Shown piece after piece: positions 1 through 5,356 of a stretch of 5,356 bases of DNA (position 1 is its first letter; each line of letters opens with the position of its first letter). The DNA comes from Armatimonadota bacterium (GTDB lineage: Bacteria > Armatimonadota > Fimbriimonadia > Fimbriimonadales > ATM1). The stretch is taken from positions 1 to 5,356 of the forward strand of contig RFHN01000124.1 of the NCBI GenBank assembly GCA_003695835.1. The letters run 5' to 3'. The notes below the pieces were generated by a model. The model saw only the letters and a program-made list of their open reading frames with translations, had not been told where the DNA came from and did no database searches. The translations under genes and the position numbers were made by a program.

Positions 1-23
1 CGCCCCATCTGGCTCGCTGCCCG

Positions 24-1691
24 TCAGTCTGCCGGGTTGTAGTTCGCGTAGAACGGGACCGCCAGCTGGGAGCAGAGGAAAACGAGGGCGGCTCCGCAGG
101 CTGCGGCGAGGATGCCTGCCAGGGCGAGAGGCAGCCCCAGAAGCCCGAAGACTACGAAGAGGATCAAAGTTGGCAGAGAGGCGATCGCCGCGCCAAGGAA
201 CTGCAGAAGCCCCCGGAACCCCCGTTGGGTGGGGTCGTCCACGTCGGGAAAGTTGAGAATCAGGATCATCTGGACGGCGACAATTGCGGCTGCCGTCGTT
301 GGGAAGGCGAAGAGCACGGCGAGGGCGGTGTCCCAATCCAACGTCGTACCGAAGATCAGCAGGGCTGAGATCGTTCCAAGAAGGGCCGGGAAGAGGCACT
401 TGCCCAGAATCTCCATCAGGCAGATGGTGCGGACCGGGAAGGGGAGCGGCTTCTCCACATCCACGCGCCGAAGCATCTCCAGGAAGCCGCCTTGCGCCGC
501 GGACATGGCGAACGAGAGGATGATCAGGCCGTGCATCGTCATCTGAACGCGCGAGGCCGCGCCAGATTCGTCGTCCGGCGCCAAGATTGCAATCGCGCTC
601 ATAAACCCCAGGATCAAGAGCATGATCACAAACATGCCGGTGTACGCCCGAAACTGGAGGATCGCCTCCCGCCAAAGGATGGCGTACGGTCCTCGAAGGT
701 TCATCTTGTAGATCAGCGGCGGCTTCCTCGCCTTCAGTCGCCCCTGTTGCGCGTAGAGCCGATAGATCGAGAACATATCGCCCTGCCGGTGCGCCTCCCT
801 CCGCGCCTGAACGCCGCCGATCTGCTTTGCCGCCATGTCATAGAGGTGGTCCGCTTGACGCAAAGCCAATCCGAGGAAGCTGAGGCTGCCCAGCACCAGG
901 ATCGCCAGACCCGACCACGCGATCGTAGCGGGCCCGTGGAGGAAGCCCAGCACCATGTTGGCGCCCGCGTGGACGGGAAGAAGGACGACGCGGCTGATCG
1001 GCGCGTTGGAGAAGGCCAAGAGCGCGTCCACTGCCTGTCCCGACCGAATCGCGCCGACCACCCCGCCCGCGAGATAGGCAGCGAGGGCCAGCAGCAGAGC
1101 CAATACGATTCGCCTGCCCTGTCGGCCCTCCGGAGAATCGCGATTGATCCAGAGGCCGAGGGCGTAACTGAGCGAAACGCCGAACAGCGTAACGAGAAGA
1201 TAAGCGGCCAGGGCCATGCGCCCGGCTTGTGCGGGGTCCTCGACACCGCGCGCGAGGTACTCCAAGCCACGCCATGACTGCCTTCCACCGAACACCAGCA
1301 GCAACAAGGGGAAGAGAAGCGTGAAGAGGTAGTCGAAGACGAACCGGTGCAGAAGCACGATTCGCGGCGAGATAGGCGTGGGGAAGAGCACGTCCGCGTC
1401 CGCGCCTTGATAGTAACCCGGAACGCGGAACGCCATCGAGAGGCGCATCGCAAGAAGCGTCAGAAACCCGCCCAGCAGGAGAAGATGGAAGATCGGGAAG
1501 ATGCTGTCAGGGAGAGGTGGCGGCGTCGGGAGGCCTTGGGTTCGGGTTGGGCCGCGGAAGAAGTTCGCCCCGACGATCGAGAACCACCAAAGAAGAAGGA
1601 ACGCCACGCCGATCAAACGAGTCGGGCTGCGGAGCGCGCGACGCACACTGTTCACCAAGGAGCGCCAGGTGAGATACAGCAGAGGCTTCAT
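24..1691 (-). CDS. ABC exporter permease, large polytopic membrane protein
   Basis: This is a 555-residue integral membrane protein, most likely the membrane half of an ABC exporter driven by the ATPase encoded just upstream. Hydrophobic stretches lie at about residues 25-43, 65-82, 111-134, 160-181, 193-215, 256-276, 351-370, 384-402, 427-447, 455-478, 497-517 and 519-542, so about 12 membrane segments in two groups. A charged loop (about 277-350), rich in Arg, Lys and Gln, separates the groups. The segment ADADVLFPTPISPR (97-110) resembles the conserved 'D-x-LF-x-x-P' stretch after the second helix in putative ABC exporter proteins of the PF16962 type; I recall this and have not searched it. 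No signal peptide is needed. The start overlaps the ATPase stop as ATGA (1688-1691) and has no Shine-Dalgarno site, so translation is probably coupled. The substrate cannot be read from the sequence. Confident for an ABC membrane subunit, less so for the exact family. Confidence 0.85.
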   Translation of the reverse strand: MKPLLYLTWRSLVNSVRRALRSPTRLIGVAFLLLWWFSIVGANFFRGPTRTQGLPTPPPLPDSIFPIFHLLLLGGFLTLLAMRLSMAFRVPGYYQGADADVLFPTPISPRIVLLHRFVFDYLFTLLFPLLLLVFGGRQSWRGLEYLARGVEDPAQAGRMALAAYLLVTLFGVSLSYALGLWINRDSPEGRQGRRIVLALLLALAAYLAGGVVGAIRSGQAVDALLAFSNAPISRVVLLPVHAGANMVLGFLHGPATIAWSGLAILVLGSLSFLGLALRQADHLYDMAAKQIGGVQARREAHRQGDMFSIYRLYAQQGRLKARKPPLIYKMNLRGPYAILWREAILQFRAYTGMFVIMLLILGFMSAIAILAPDDESGAASRVQMTMHGLIILSFAMSAAQGGFLEMLRRVDVEKPLPFPVRTICLMEILGKCLFPALLGTISALLIFGTTLDWDTALAVLFAFPTTAAAIVAVQMILILNFPDVDDPTQRGFRGLLQFLGAAIASLPTLILFVVFGLLGLPLALAGILAAACGAALVFLCSQLAVPFYANYNPAD

Positions 1692-2443
1692 GGCGTTTCG
1701 GAAAGGTCGAACGTGATCTCGGGCTGTTCTTCGGTGAGGCGGAGAAAGACGTCCTCCAGTGTCCCGCCCGCGAGGTTCGCTTGTTCGCGGAGGCTTTCCA
1801 CGGTCCCTTCCGCGACCTTCTCACCGCGCGCTAGGATCACCACGCGGTCGCAGAACCGCTCGGCCGTATCGAGTAGGTGCGTGCTGATGAGAATCGCCGC
1901 GCCGTCTTGCTTGGCTCGGATCAGTTCCTGTTTGAACTCGTGTGCACCCTTCGGATCAATGCCCACCAGCGGCTCATCAAGCAGCAGAACGTTTGCATCG
2001 TGGACGAACGCACAGGCGATTGCGAGTTTCTGCTTCATGCCCTTGCTCAGGGTGGCGACAAAGGAGTCCGCCTTGTCGGTGAGTCGGTATTTGGCGAGAA
2101 GTTCGTCGCCGAATCTCTCGAAGGCGTCCAGGCGGTCGAAACACATGGCGACGAACCGGAGGTGTTCCCTGACCGTGAGGAGTTCGTAGAGGGCCGGGAC
2201 CTCCGGGACGTAGGCCATGCGCGCTTTCGCTTCGGCCTGCTGCTGTAGGATGTCGAACCCGTTGATGAGGATTTGACCGGAGGTGGGGCGCAGAATTCCC
2301 GCAATGCAGCGGAGCGCCGTCGTCTTCCCGGCCCCGTTCGGACCGAGCAGGCCTACAATCTCGCCCGGCATCACTTCGAAGGAGACGCCGTTGCAGGCGC
2401 GGAAGGTCCCGTAGTCCTTCACGAGGGAGTGCACCTGGAGCAT
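1688..2443 (-). CDS. ABC transporter ATP-binding protein, ABC-2/EcsA-like
   Basis: This 251-residue cytoplasmic nucleotide-binding subunit hydrolyses ATP to power the permease encoded immediately downstream. All core motifs are visible in order: Walker A GPNGAGKT (34-41), signature LSKGMKQ (132-138), Walker B VLLLDEP (152-158), D-loop region VGIDP (160-164) and the H-switch histidine H189 in ISTHLL. At the Q-loop the motif reads YVPEVPALYE (78-87), with Glu81 where Gln is usual. This form is familiar from EcsA/CcmA-type ATPases of ABC-2 exporters, so the protein is probably active. The C-terminal GGTLEDVFLRLTE (226-238) is also typical of that group. Length is normal for a stand-alone ATPase. 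The start at 2443 gives the expected N-terminus, about 33 residues before Walker A. No Shine-Dalgarno site precedes it, but a TAATAT box lies 7 nt upstream. The gene overlaps the permease gene by 4 nt. Substrate unknown. Confidence 0.95.
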   Translation of the reverse strand: MLQVHSLVKDYGTFRACNGVSFEVMPGEIVGLLGPNGAGKTTALRCIAGILRPTSGQILINGFDILQQQAEAKARMAYVPEVPALYELLTVREHLRFVAMCFDRLDAFERFGDELLAKYRLTDKADSFVATLSKGMKQKLAIACAFVHDANVLLLDEPLVGIDPKGAHEFKQELIRAKQDGAAILISTHLLDTAERFCDRVVILARGEKVAEGTVESLREQANLAGGTLEDVFLRLTEEQPEITFDLSETP

Positions 2444-2456
2444 CGCTCGGATATTA
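2441..2456 (-). promoter_or_regulatory. Candidate -10 box of the ABC operon, possible leaderless start
   Basis: Read on the minus strand, TAATAT (2456-2451) is followed by seven bases and then the ATPase ATG at 2443. A -10 hexamer here would place the transcript start at about 2444, giving a leader of about one base. There is no Shine-Dalgarno site. No convincing -35 hexamer is seen 16-18 bp further upstream. The call rests on position and the TANNNT pattern only. Confidence 0.45.
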
Positions 2457-2464
2457 CCGCTGCT

Positions 2465-2486
2465 CAGCCCCTACGGCTGCGGGCTG
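2465..2486. repeat. 6-bp inverted repeat in the divergent promoter region
   Basis: CAGCCC (2465-2470) and GGGCTG (2481-2486) form a perfect inverted repeat around a 10-bp spacer. It begins 9 bp upstream of the candidate -10 of the ABC operon, where a -35 element would normally sit. It could be an operator for a dimeric regulator. It has no T-run, so it does not look like a terminator. A six-base arm is short and GC-rich, so chance is a real alternative. Confidence 0.3.
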
Positions 2487-2524
2487 GTCCGTCGCGTAGA
2501 CCTTTCTCGTCTTGTCAACAGGGG

Positions 2525-2543
2525 TAAGGTAGCAAACTTCATG
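2525..2543 (+). promoter_or_regulatory. Candidate -10 box of the rimB-like operon, possible leaderless start
   Basis: TAAGGT (2525-2530) fits TANNNT and lies 10 bases before the ATG at 2541. A transcript start about 7 nt after the hexamer would leave a leader of about four bases. The AAGG inside the box (2526-2529) could instead be a weak Shine-Dalgarno site, but its 11-base gap to the ATG is long. No good -35 is visible at the right spacing. Confidence 0.35.
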
Positions 2544-3026
2544 AAGAAGCGGCGAGGGAAGAGTCGCGTGACGGTCGGCTGGAGGGAATGGGTCAGCCTT
2601 CCCGAACTCGGCATCGAGGCGATCAAAGCCAAGATTGACACCGGCGCGAGGACCTCTTCGCTCCACGCGTTCAACCTCAAGAGGTTTCGACGAGACGGTG
2701 TGGATATGGTTCGTTTCGACATCCACCCGATCCAACGCGACAGCAAGACTTCCGTGACCGTGGAGGCGCCGCTTGTCGGCGAGAAGACGGTGCGGAGTTC
2801 CAGCGGGCACGCCCAGAAGCGCCCGGTCATCGAGACGACGATCGTCCTTTGCGGGATACCAGTCAAAGCGGAAGTGACACTGACACGGCGCGACGTAATG
2901 GGGTTCCGTATGCTTATCGGCCGCAAGACTCTCGCCGGTCGGTTCTTAGTTGATCCCAAGCGGTCGTACCTCGGTGGAAAGCCGCCGGAAGAAACGAGGA
3001 AGCGGGCAGGGAGGGGCAAGGGATGA
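2541..3026 (+). CDS. RimB-type retropepsin-like protease ('ATP-dependent zinc protease' family)
   Basis: This 161-residue soluble protein belongs to the family found next to RimK glutamate ligases (PF05618; RimB in Pseudomonas). The N-terminal VGWREWVSLPELGI (12-25) is characteristic. The motif KIDTGARTSSLHA (31-43) carries the aspartic-protease signature D-T-G (33-35). VRSSSGH (84-90), RPVIET (94-99) and MGFRMLIGRKTL (120-131) complete the family pattern; MLIGR resembles the hydrophobic-Gly motif of retropepsins. One Asp-Thr-Gly per chain implies a dimeric active site if it works like retropepsin. I see no HExxH zinc motif and no Walker ATP site, so the common database name is not supported by the sequence. 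About 20 C-terminal residues are basic and probably disordered. Its stop overlaps the next start as ATGA, so the two products are likely made together. In Pseudomonas, RimB works with RimK in modifying ribosomal protein S6; the substrate here is unknown. Confidence 0.88.
   Translation: MKKRRGKSRVTVGWREWVSLPELGIEAIKAKIDTGARTSSLHAFNLKRFRRDGVDMVRFDIHPIQRDSKTSVTVEAPLVGEKTVRSSSGHAQKRPVIETTIVLCGIPVKAEVTLTRRDVMGFRMLIGRKTLAGRFLVDPKRSYLGGKPPEETRKRAGRGKG
3009..3022 (+). promoter_or_regulatory. Shine-Dalgarno site of the AstE-like gene
   Basis: GGGAGGGG (3009-3016) lies six bases before the ATG at 3023, inside the end of the upstream coding region. It is the only strong ribosome-binding site in the window. 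It supports the ATG at 3023, which overlaps the preceding stop. Confidence 0.6.
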
Positions 3027-3973
3027 GGCGAAGCCCCTTCTCGTTCGCGGATCAATACGTCCTTCCCGGGCACAGTAAGCGAATCGAAATCCCCGTTGCG
3101 AGAGATGCGCTGGGAGCGCAGTTCGGGCTGCAAGTAGTGGTCATCCACGGCCGTCATCCTGGGCCGACGATGTGGGTGAATGCTGGCTTGCATGGCGACG
3201 AAATCGCTGGCATTCATATTGCCGGCCGATTGCTCACGAGGGTGAACCCACGGACGCTCAGGGGAACGCTGCTCGTCGTTCCCGTGGTGAACGTGTTCGG
3301 CGTCATGAATCAAACTCGGTACCTGCCCGACCGGCGCGACCTCAACCGTTCTTTTCCAGGCTCTCAGCGTGGATCGCTCGCCGCCCGGATTGCCCACCTT
3401 TTTCTGCAGTTGGTCGTCCAACCCTGCGACTACGGAGTGGACCTGCACACAGCGGGCTCGGGGCGACGCAACTTGCCGCAAGTCCGGGTGAGCTTTGCGC
3501 GTGAGGAAGCGGTGGAGATCGCTCGGGCGTTCGGCCCCGAAGTGATCCTCGACTCTCAAATGAGGGACGGCTCCCTCCGAGCAGCCGCAACACAGATGGG
3601 CAAGTTGGTGCTGGTCTACGAGGCAGGCGAGACGTTGCGGGCGGAAGAGGAGGTCGTCGGAAGGGGGTTGGACGGGATTCGGCGGGTGATGCACCGGCTT
3701 GGGATGGTGGACGAGGCGCCCCCACCGCCCGAAAAGGAGGCCCTTCTCTGTCGCACGAGCCAGTGGGTTCGCGCCGGACGCAGCGGCCTCGCGAACTATA
3801 TGGCCGAGCTGGGAGACACGGTTGAGAAAGGGCAAGTGCTGGCTGTGATCACCGACGCCTTCCAAACGGCTCGCGTCCGGGTGCGCGCGCCGGACGATGG
3901 CGTTATTATCGGAAGGGCGACCGGCGGCCTCGTAACGCGCGGAGACGCTCTCTATCACTTGGCAAGGCCATAA
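3023..3973 (+). CDS. Succinylglutamate desuccinylase/aspartoacylase-family metallohydrolase
   Basis: This 316-residue cytoplasmic hydrolase belongs to the AstE/AspA branch of the M14 carboxypeptidase fold (PF04952). These zinc enzymes cleave amide bonds of acyl-amino acids or related compounds. Zinc ligands are visible as H57 and E60 in GLHGDE (55-60) and H142 in VDLHT (139-143). The substrate-binding stretch RRDLNRSFPG (104-113) and the likely catalytic glutamate E200 in VYEAGE (198-203) are present, so it should be active. The C-terminal part (about 240-316) looks like a barrel-sandwich domain: GDTVEKGQVLAVI (264-276), then VRAPDDGVIIG (287-297). It lacks the lysine that carries biotin or lipoyl. 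The N-terminus has no signal peptide. It overlaps the RimB-like gene by 4 nt and has its own ribosome-binding site. The same pair often sits next to RimK, suggesting a role in peptide or glutamyl processing rather than arginine breakdown; no ast genes are nearby. Exact substrate unknown. Confidence 0.88.
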   Translation: MRRSPFSFADQYVLPGHSKRIEIPVARDALGAQFGLQVVVIHGRHPGPTMWVNAGLHGDEIAGIHIAGRLLTRVNPRTLRGTLLVVPVVNVFGVMNQTRYLPDRRDLNRSFPGSQRGSLAARIAHLFLQLVVQPCDYGVDLHTAGSGRRNLPQVRVSFAREEAVEIARAFGPEVILDSQMRDGSLRAAATQMGKLVLVYEAGETLRAEEEVVGRGLDGIRRVMHRLGMVDEAPPPPEKEALLCRTSQWVRAGRSGLANYMAELGDTVEKGQVLAVITDAFQTARVRVRAPDDGVIIGRATGGLVTRGDALYHLARP

Positions 3974-4004
3974 AACGATCGGACGCGCTCGTCGTTGTCT
4001 GCCG
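3974..4004. other. Convergent intergenic gap
   Basis: Only 31 bp separate the stop of the AstE-like gene from the stop of queE on the other strand. I see a possible weak AACGA/TCGTT inverted repeat but no GC-rich stem followed by a T-run on either strand. No intrinsic terminator is called, so the two transcripts may run into each other or end by Rho. Confidence 0.5.
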
Positions 4005-4661
4005 CTAAGGGATCCCGATGAGCTTGTGCGTCTGCAAGCTGAGCCTCCAACGCGGGTGGGCAAGGCAGTATTCGATGGCTCGCCGCGTGTTCTCCTGTAG
4101 GTTCGGCCCGTCCATCGGCTGCAGGAAGAAATGCTCGAAGTCCAGCCCTTCGAATGCGGACGGGTCCATCCCCTGCTGCGGGAACACAAGCTTCAGCTCG
4201 TTCCCCTTCCGAACGACGAAGTCTGCGCCCGCCTTCGGGCTTACGCAAACCCAGTCCACGCCCTCGGGTACGGGGAGAGTGCCGTTCGTTTCGATCGCCA
4301 CGAGAAACCCGCGGGCGTGAAGCGCCTCGAGCAACGGCGGATCGAGTTGCAGAAGGGGCTCTCCGCCCGTGCAGACGACCCAGCCAGGGGCGCTCGGGCT
4401 GGGAGACGTTCCCGTGGCCTCGCTCCAGACGGCAACGACTCTCTCGGCGAGCGCAGCGGGTGACGGGTATTTCCCCCCGTTCGACCCATCGGTTCCCACG
4501 AAGTCGGTGTCGCAGAATTGGCAAACAGCCGTAGCGCGATCCTCTTCTCGTCCGCTCCAGAGGTTGCAACCTGCGAAGCGCAAGAACACACTGGGCCTCC
4601 CGGTCTGGGCGCCCTCGCCTTGGAGCGTGTAATAGATCTCCTTGACGCTGTAAACCTTCAT
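4005..4661 (-). CDS. queE: 7-carboxy-7-deazaguanine synthase (QueE)
   Basis: This radical SAM enzyme rearranges 6-carboxytetrahydropterin to 7-carboxy-7-deazaguanine, the step before QueC in making preQ0 for queuosine. From the ATG at 4661 it is 218 residues. The N-terminal YYTLQGEGAQTGRPSVFLRF (10-29) is the QueE hallmark. The iron-sulfur cluster ligands are C32, C47 and C50, a C-x14-C-x2-C spacing instead of the usual radical SAM C-x3-C-x2-C; this longer form is known in characterised QueE such as that of Burkholderia multivorans. TGGEPLL (98-104), ETNGT (124-128), SPKAG (141-145), the substrate-region LQPMDGP (180-186) and the C-terminal QTHKLIGIP (210-218) are all present. An upstream in-frame ATG at 4727 would add 22 residues inside queC that do not look like QueE, so 4661 is chosen; it overlaps the queC stop as ATGA. 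No Shine-Dalgarno site, so probably coupled to queC. Confidence 0.96.
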   Translation of the reverse strand: MKVYSVKEIYYTLQGEGAQTGRPSVFLRFAGCNLWSGREEDRATAVCQFCDTDFVGTDGSNGGKYPSPAALAERVVAVWSEATGTSPSPSAPGWVVCTGGEPLLQLDPPLLEALHARGFLVAIETNGTLPVPEGVDWVCVSPKAGADFVVRKGNELKLVFPQQGMDPSAFEGLDFEHFFLQPMDGPNLQENTRRAIEYCLAHPRWRLSLQTHKLIGIP

Positions 4662-5341
4662 GGCGTGGCAGAGACGGCCGGGTCCGTCAGTCCGGCTTCT
4701 TGAAACCCCTTGGCCCGGAGCCGGCACGCGTCGCAGAGGCCGCAGGGCCGACCTTGTGGATCGGGGTCGTAGCAGCTCACCGTGAGTTCGATCGGGACCC
4801 CGAGGTCGTGCGCGAGACGAACGATCTCCGCCTTGGTCTTGTGCAGGAGCGGAGCGACGATTTGGATCCTTCTTCCTTCGTCGGCCGTCGCTTTCGTCGC
4901 AACCTGGACGAGTTGCTCAAACGCTTCGAGGAAGGCGGGGCGGCAGTCGGGGTAGCCGCTGTAGTCGAGGGCGTTGACGCCGATGAAGATGGCGTCCGCG
5001 TTCTTGACCTCCGCGAGGCCGAGGGCACAGGCGAGAAGAATCGTATTGCGGGCCGGCACGTAGGTCGGAGGAATCCCGGATGAGGGCCCGTCTTTGGGAA
5101 CGGGAATGTCGCCGGAGGTGAGAGCCGATCCACCCCAGATCGAGAGGTCGAGCGGCAGGATGACATGCTCTCGAACGTCCGCCCACCGCGCGAGTTGCTT
5201 GGCTGCTTCGAGTTCGAAGCGGTGGCGCTGACCGTAGTCCACGCTGAGTGCGTAGACTTCGTAACCCTGGCCTTTGGCGAGCGCCAGGCAGGTTGTGGAA
5301 TCGAGTCCCCCGCTCAGGAGGACTACCGCGCGCGCGGGCAT
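4658..5341 (-). CDS. queC: 7-cyano-7-deazaguanine synthase (QueC)
   Basis: QueC converts 7-carboxy-7-deazaguanine to preQ0 using ATP and ammonia, in the cytoplasm. The 227-residue length is normal for the family. The PP-loop ATP-binding motif SGGLDS lies at 10-15, followed by SVDYGQRH (33-40). YVPARNT (94-100) and GVNALDYSGYPDCRPAF (121-137) are family motifs. The zinc site is intact as C190, C200, C203 and C206 in the C-terminal segment. All expected residues are present, so it should be functional. It is the first gene of a two-gene operon, with queE starting at its stop codon. queD, folE and the later queuosine genes are not in the window. The ATG at 5341 starts nine residues before the PP-loop, as expected. 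There is no Shine-Dalgarno site; a TACAAT box lies 9 nt upstream, at the very edge of the window. Confidence 0.96.
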   Translation of the reverse strand: MPARAVVLLSGGLDSTTCLALAKGQGYEVYALSVDYGQRHRFELEAAKQLARWADVREHVILPLDLSIWGGSALTSGDIPVPKDGPSSGIPPTYVPARNTILLACALGLAEVKNADAIFIGVNALDYSGYPDCRPAFLEAFEQLVQVATKATADEGRRIQIVAPLLHKTKAEIVRLAHDLGVPIELTVSCYDPDPQGRPCGLCDACRLRAKGFQEAGLTDPAVSATP

Positions 5342-5356
5342 GGCTGCGCTATTGTA
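5339..5356 (-). promoter_or_regulatory. Candidate -10 box of the queC-queE operon, possible leaderless start
   Basis: On the minus strand TACAAT (5356-5351) is a five-of-six match to the TATAAT consensus and lies nine bases before the queC ATG. A start about 7 nt after it would leave a leader of about three bases with no ribosome-binding site. If true, there would be no room for a preQ1 riboswitch in the queC leader. The -35 region is outside the window. Confidence 0.45.

Noticed and set aside
492..2189. Long plus-strand open frames (492-1277 and 1347-2189) opposite the ABC genes.
   Set aside because: Their compositions are Arg- and charge-rich without motifs, they lack initiation signals, and the minus-strand genes are secure. 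They are shadows of GC-rich codon usage.
2498..2530. Weak repeats AGAC/GTCT and ACCTT/AAGGT near the rimB-like promoter.
   Set aside because: Arms of four or five bases with uneven spacing are expected by chance in a 97-bp region.
3974..4004. Possible bidirectional terminator between the convergent operons.
   Set aside because: The best inverted repeat (AACGA/TCGTT) has five pairs and a 13-base loop, with no T-run on either strand.
2471..4189. A 572-codon open frame on the minus strand spanning the whole rimB-like and AstE-like genes.
   Set aside because: It is antisense to two genes with clear family motifs, is rich in Arg, Ser and Pro with no recognisable domain, and runs in exact codon register with the AstE-like gene, where rarity of TTA, CTA and TCA codons in GC-rich DNA leaves the opposite frame open.
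4662..4727. A longer QueE start at 4727.
   Set aside because: The extra 22 residues lie inside queC, do not resemble QueE, and the ATG at 4661 gives the normal family N-terminus and an ATGA overlap.
5342..5356. A preQ1 riboswitch upstream of queC.
   Set aside because: Only 15 bases are available and they look like a -10 box; no riboswitch structure can be seen.

Overview
The window is a compact stretch of ordinary bacterial chromosome from a GC-rich organism (roughly 60% GC by eye; not counted exactly). It holds six genes in three two-gene operons, with no RNA genes, mobile elements, CRISPR arrays or phage genes that I can see. Taxonomy cannot be fixed from this sequence. The near-absence of Shine-Dalgarno sites and the TANNNT boxes just upstream of start codons point to a lineage that uses many leaderless transcripts. 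Deinococcota and Actinomycetota are known examples; Armatimonadota (Fimbriimonadia-like) is a low-confidence guess from gene content.

Region 1 (24-2443, minus strand) encodes an ABC exporter: an ATPase (2443-1688) followed by a large polytopic permease (1691-24), joined by an ATGA stop/start overlap. The substrate is unknown. Region 2 (2444-2540) is a 97-bp divergent intergenic with a candidate promoter on each strand and a 6-bp inverted repeat between them. Region 3 (2541-3973, plus strand) encodes a RimB-type retropepsin-like protease (often labelled 'ATP-dependent zinc protease') and a succinylglutamate desuccinylase/aspartoacylase-family metallohydrolase, again overlapping by ATGA. These two families commonly accompany the RimK glutamate ligase, but no RimK lies in the window. 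Region 4 (4005-5341, minus strand) encodes QueC then QueE of 7-deazaguanine (queuosine precursor) synthesis, also overlapping by ATGA. It converges on region 3 across only 31 bp.

QueE makes 7-carboxy-7-deazaguanine (CDG) and QueC converts it to preQ0, so these two act in sequence. The ABC pair should form one membrane complex. The RimB/AstE-like pair probably acts on a shared peptide or amino-acyl modification. I see no functional link between the three operons.

I did not find a clearly new biological system. The points most worth a second look are the three TANNNT/leaderless-like start regions, the RimB-AstE pair without RimK, and the inverted repeat in the divergent promoter region.
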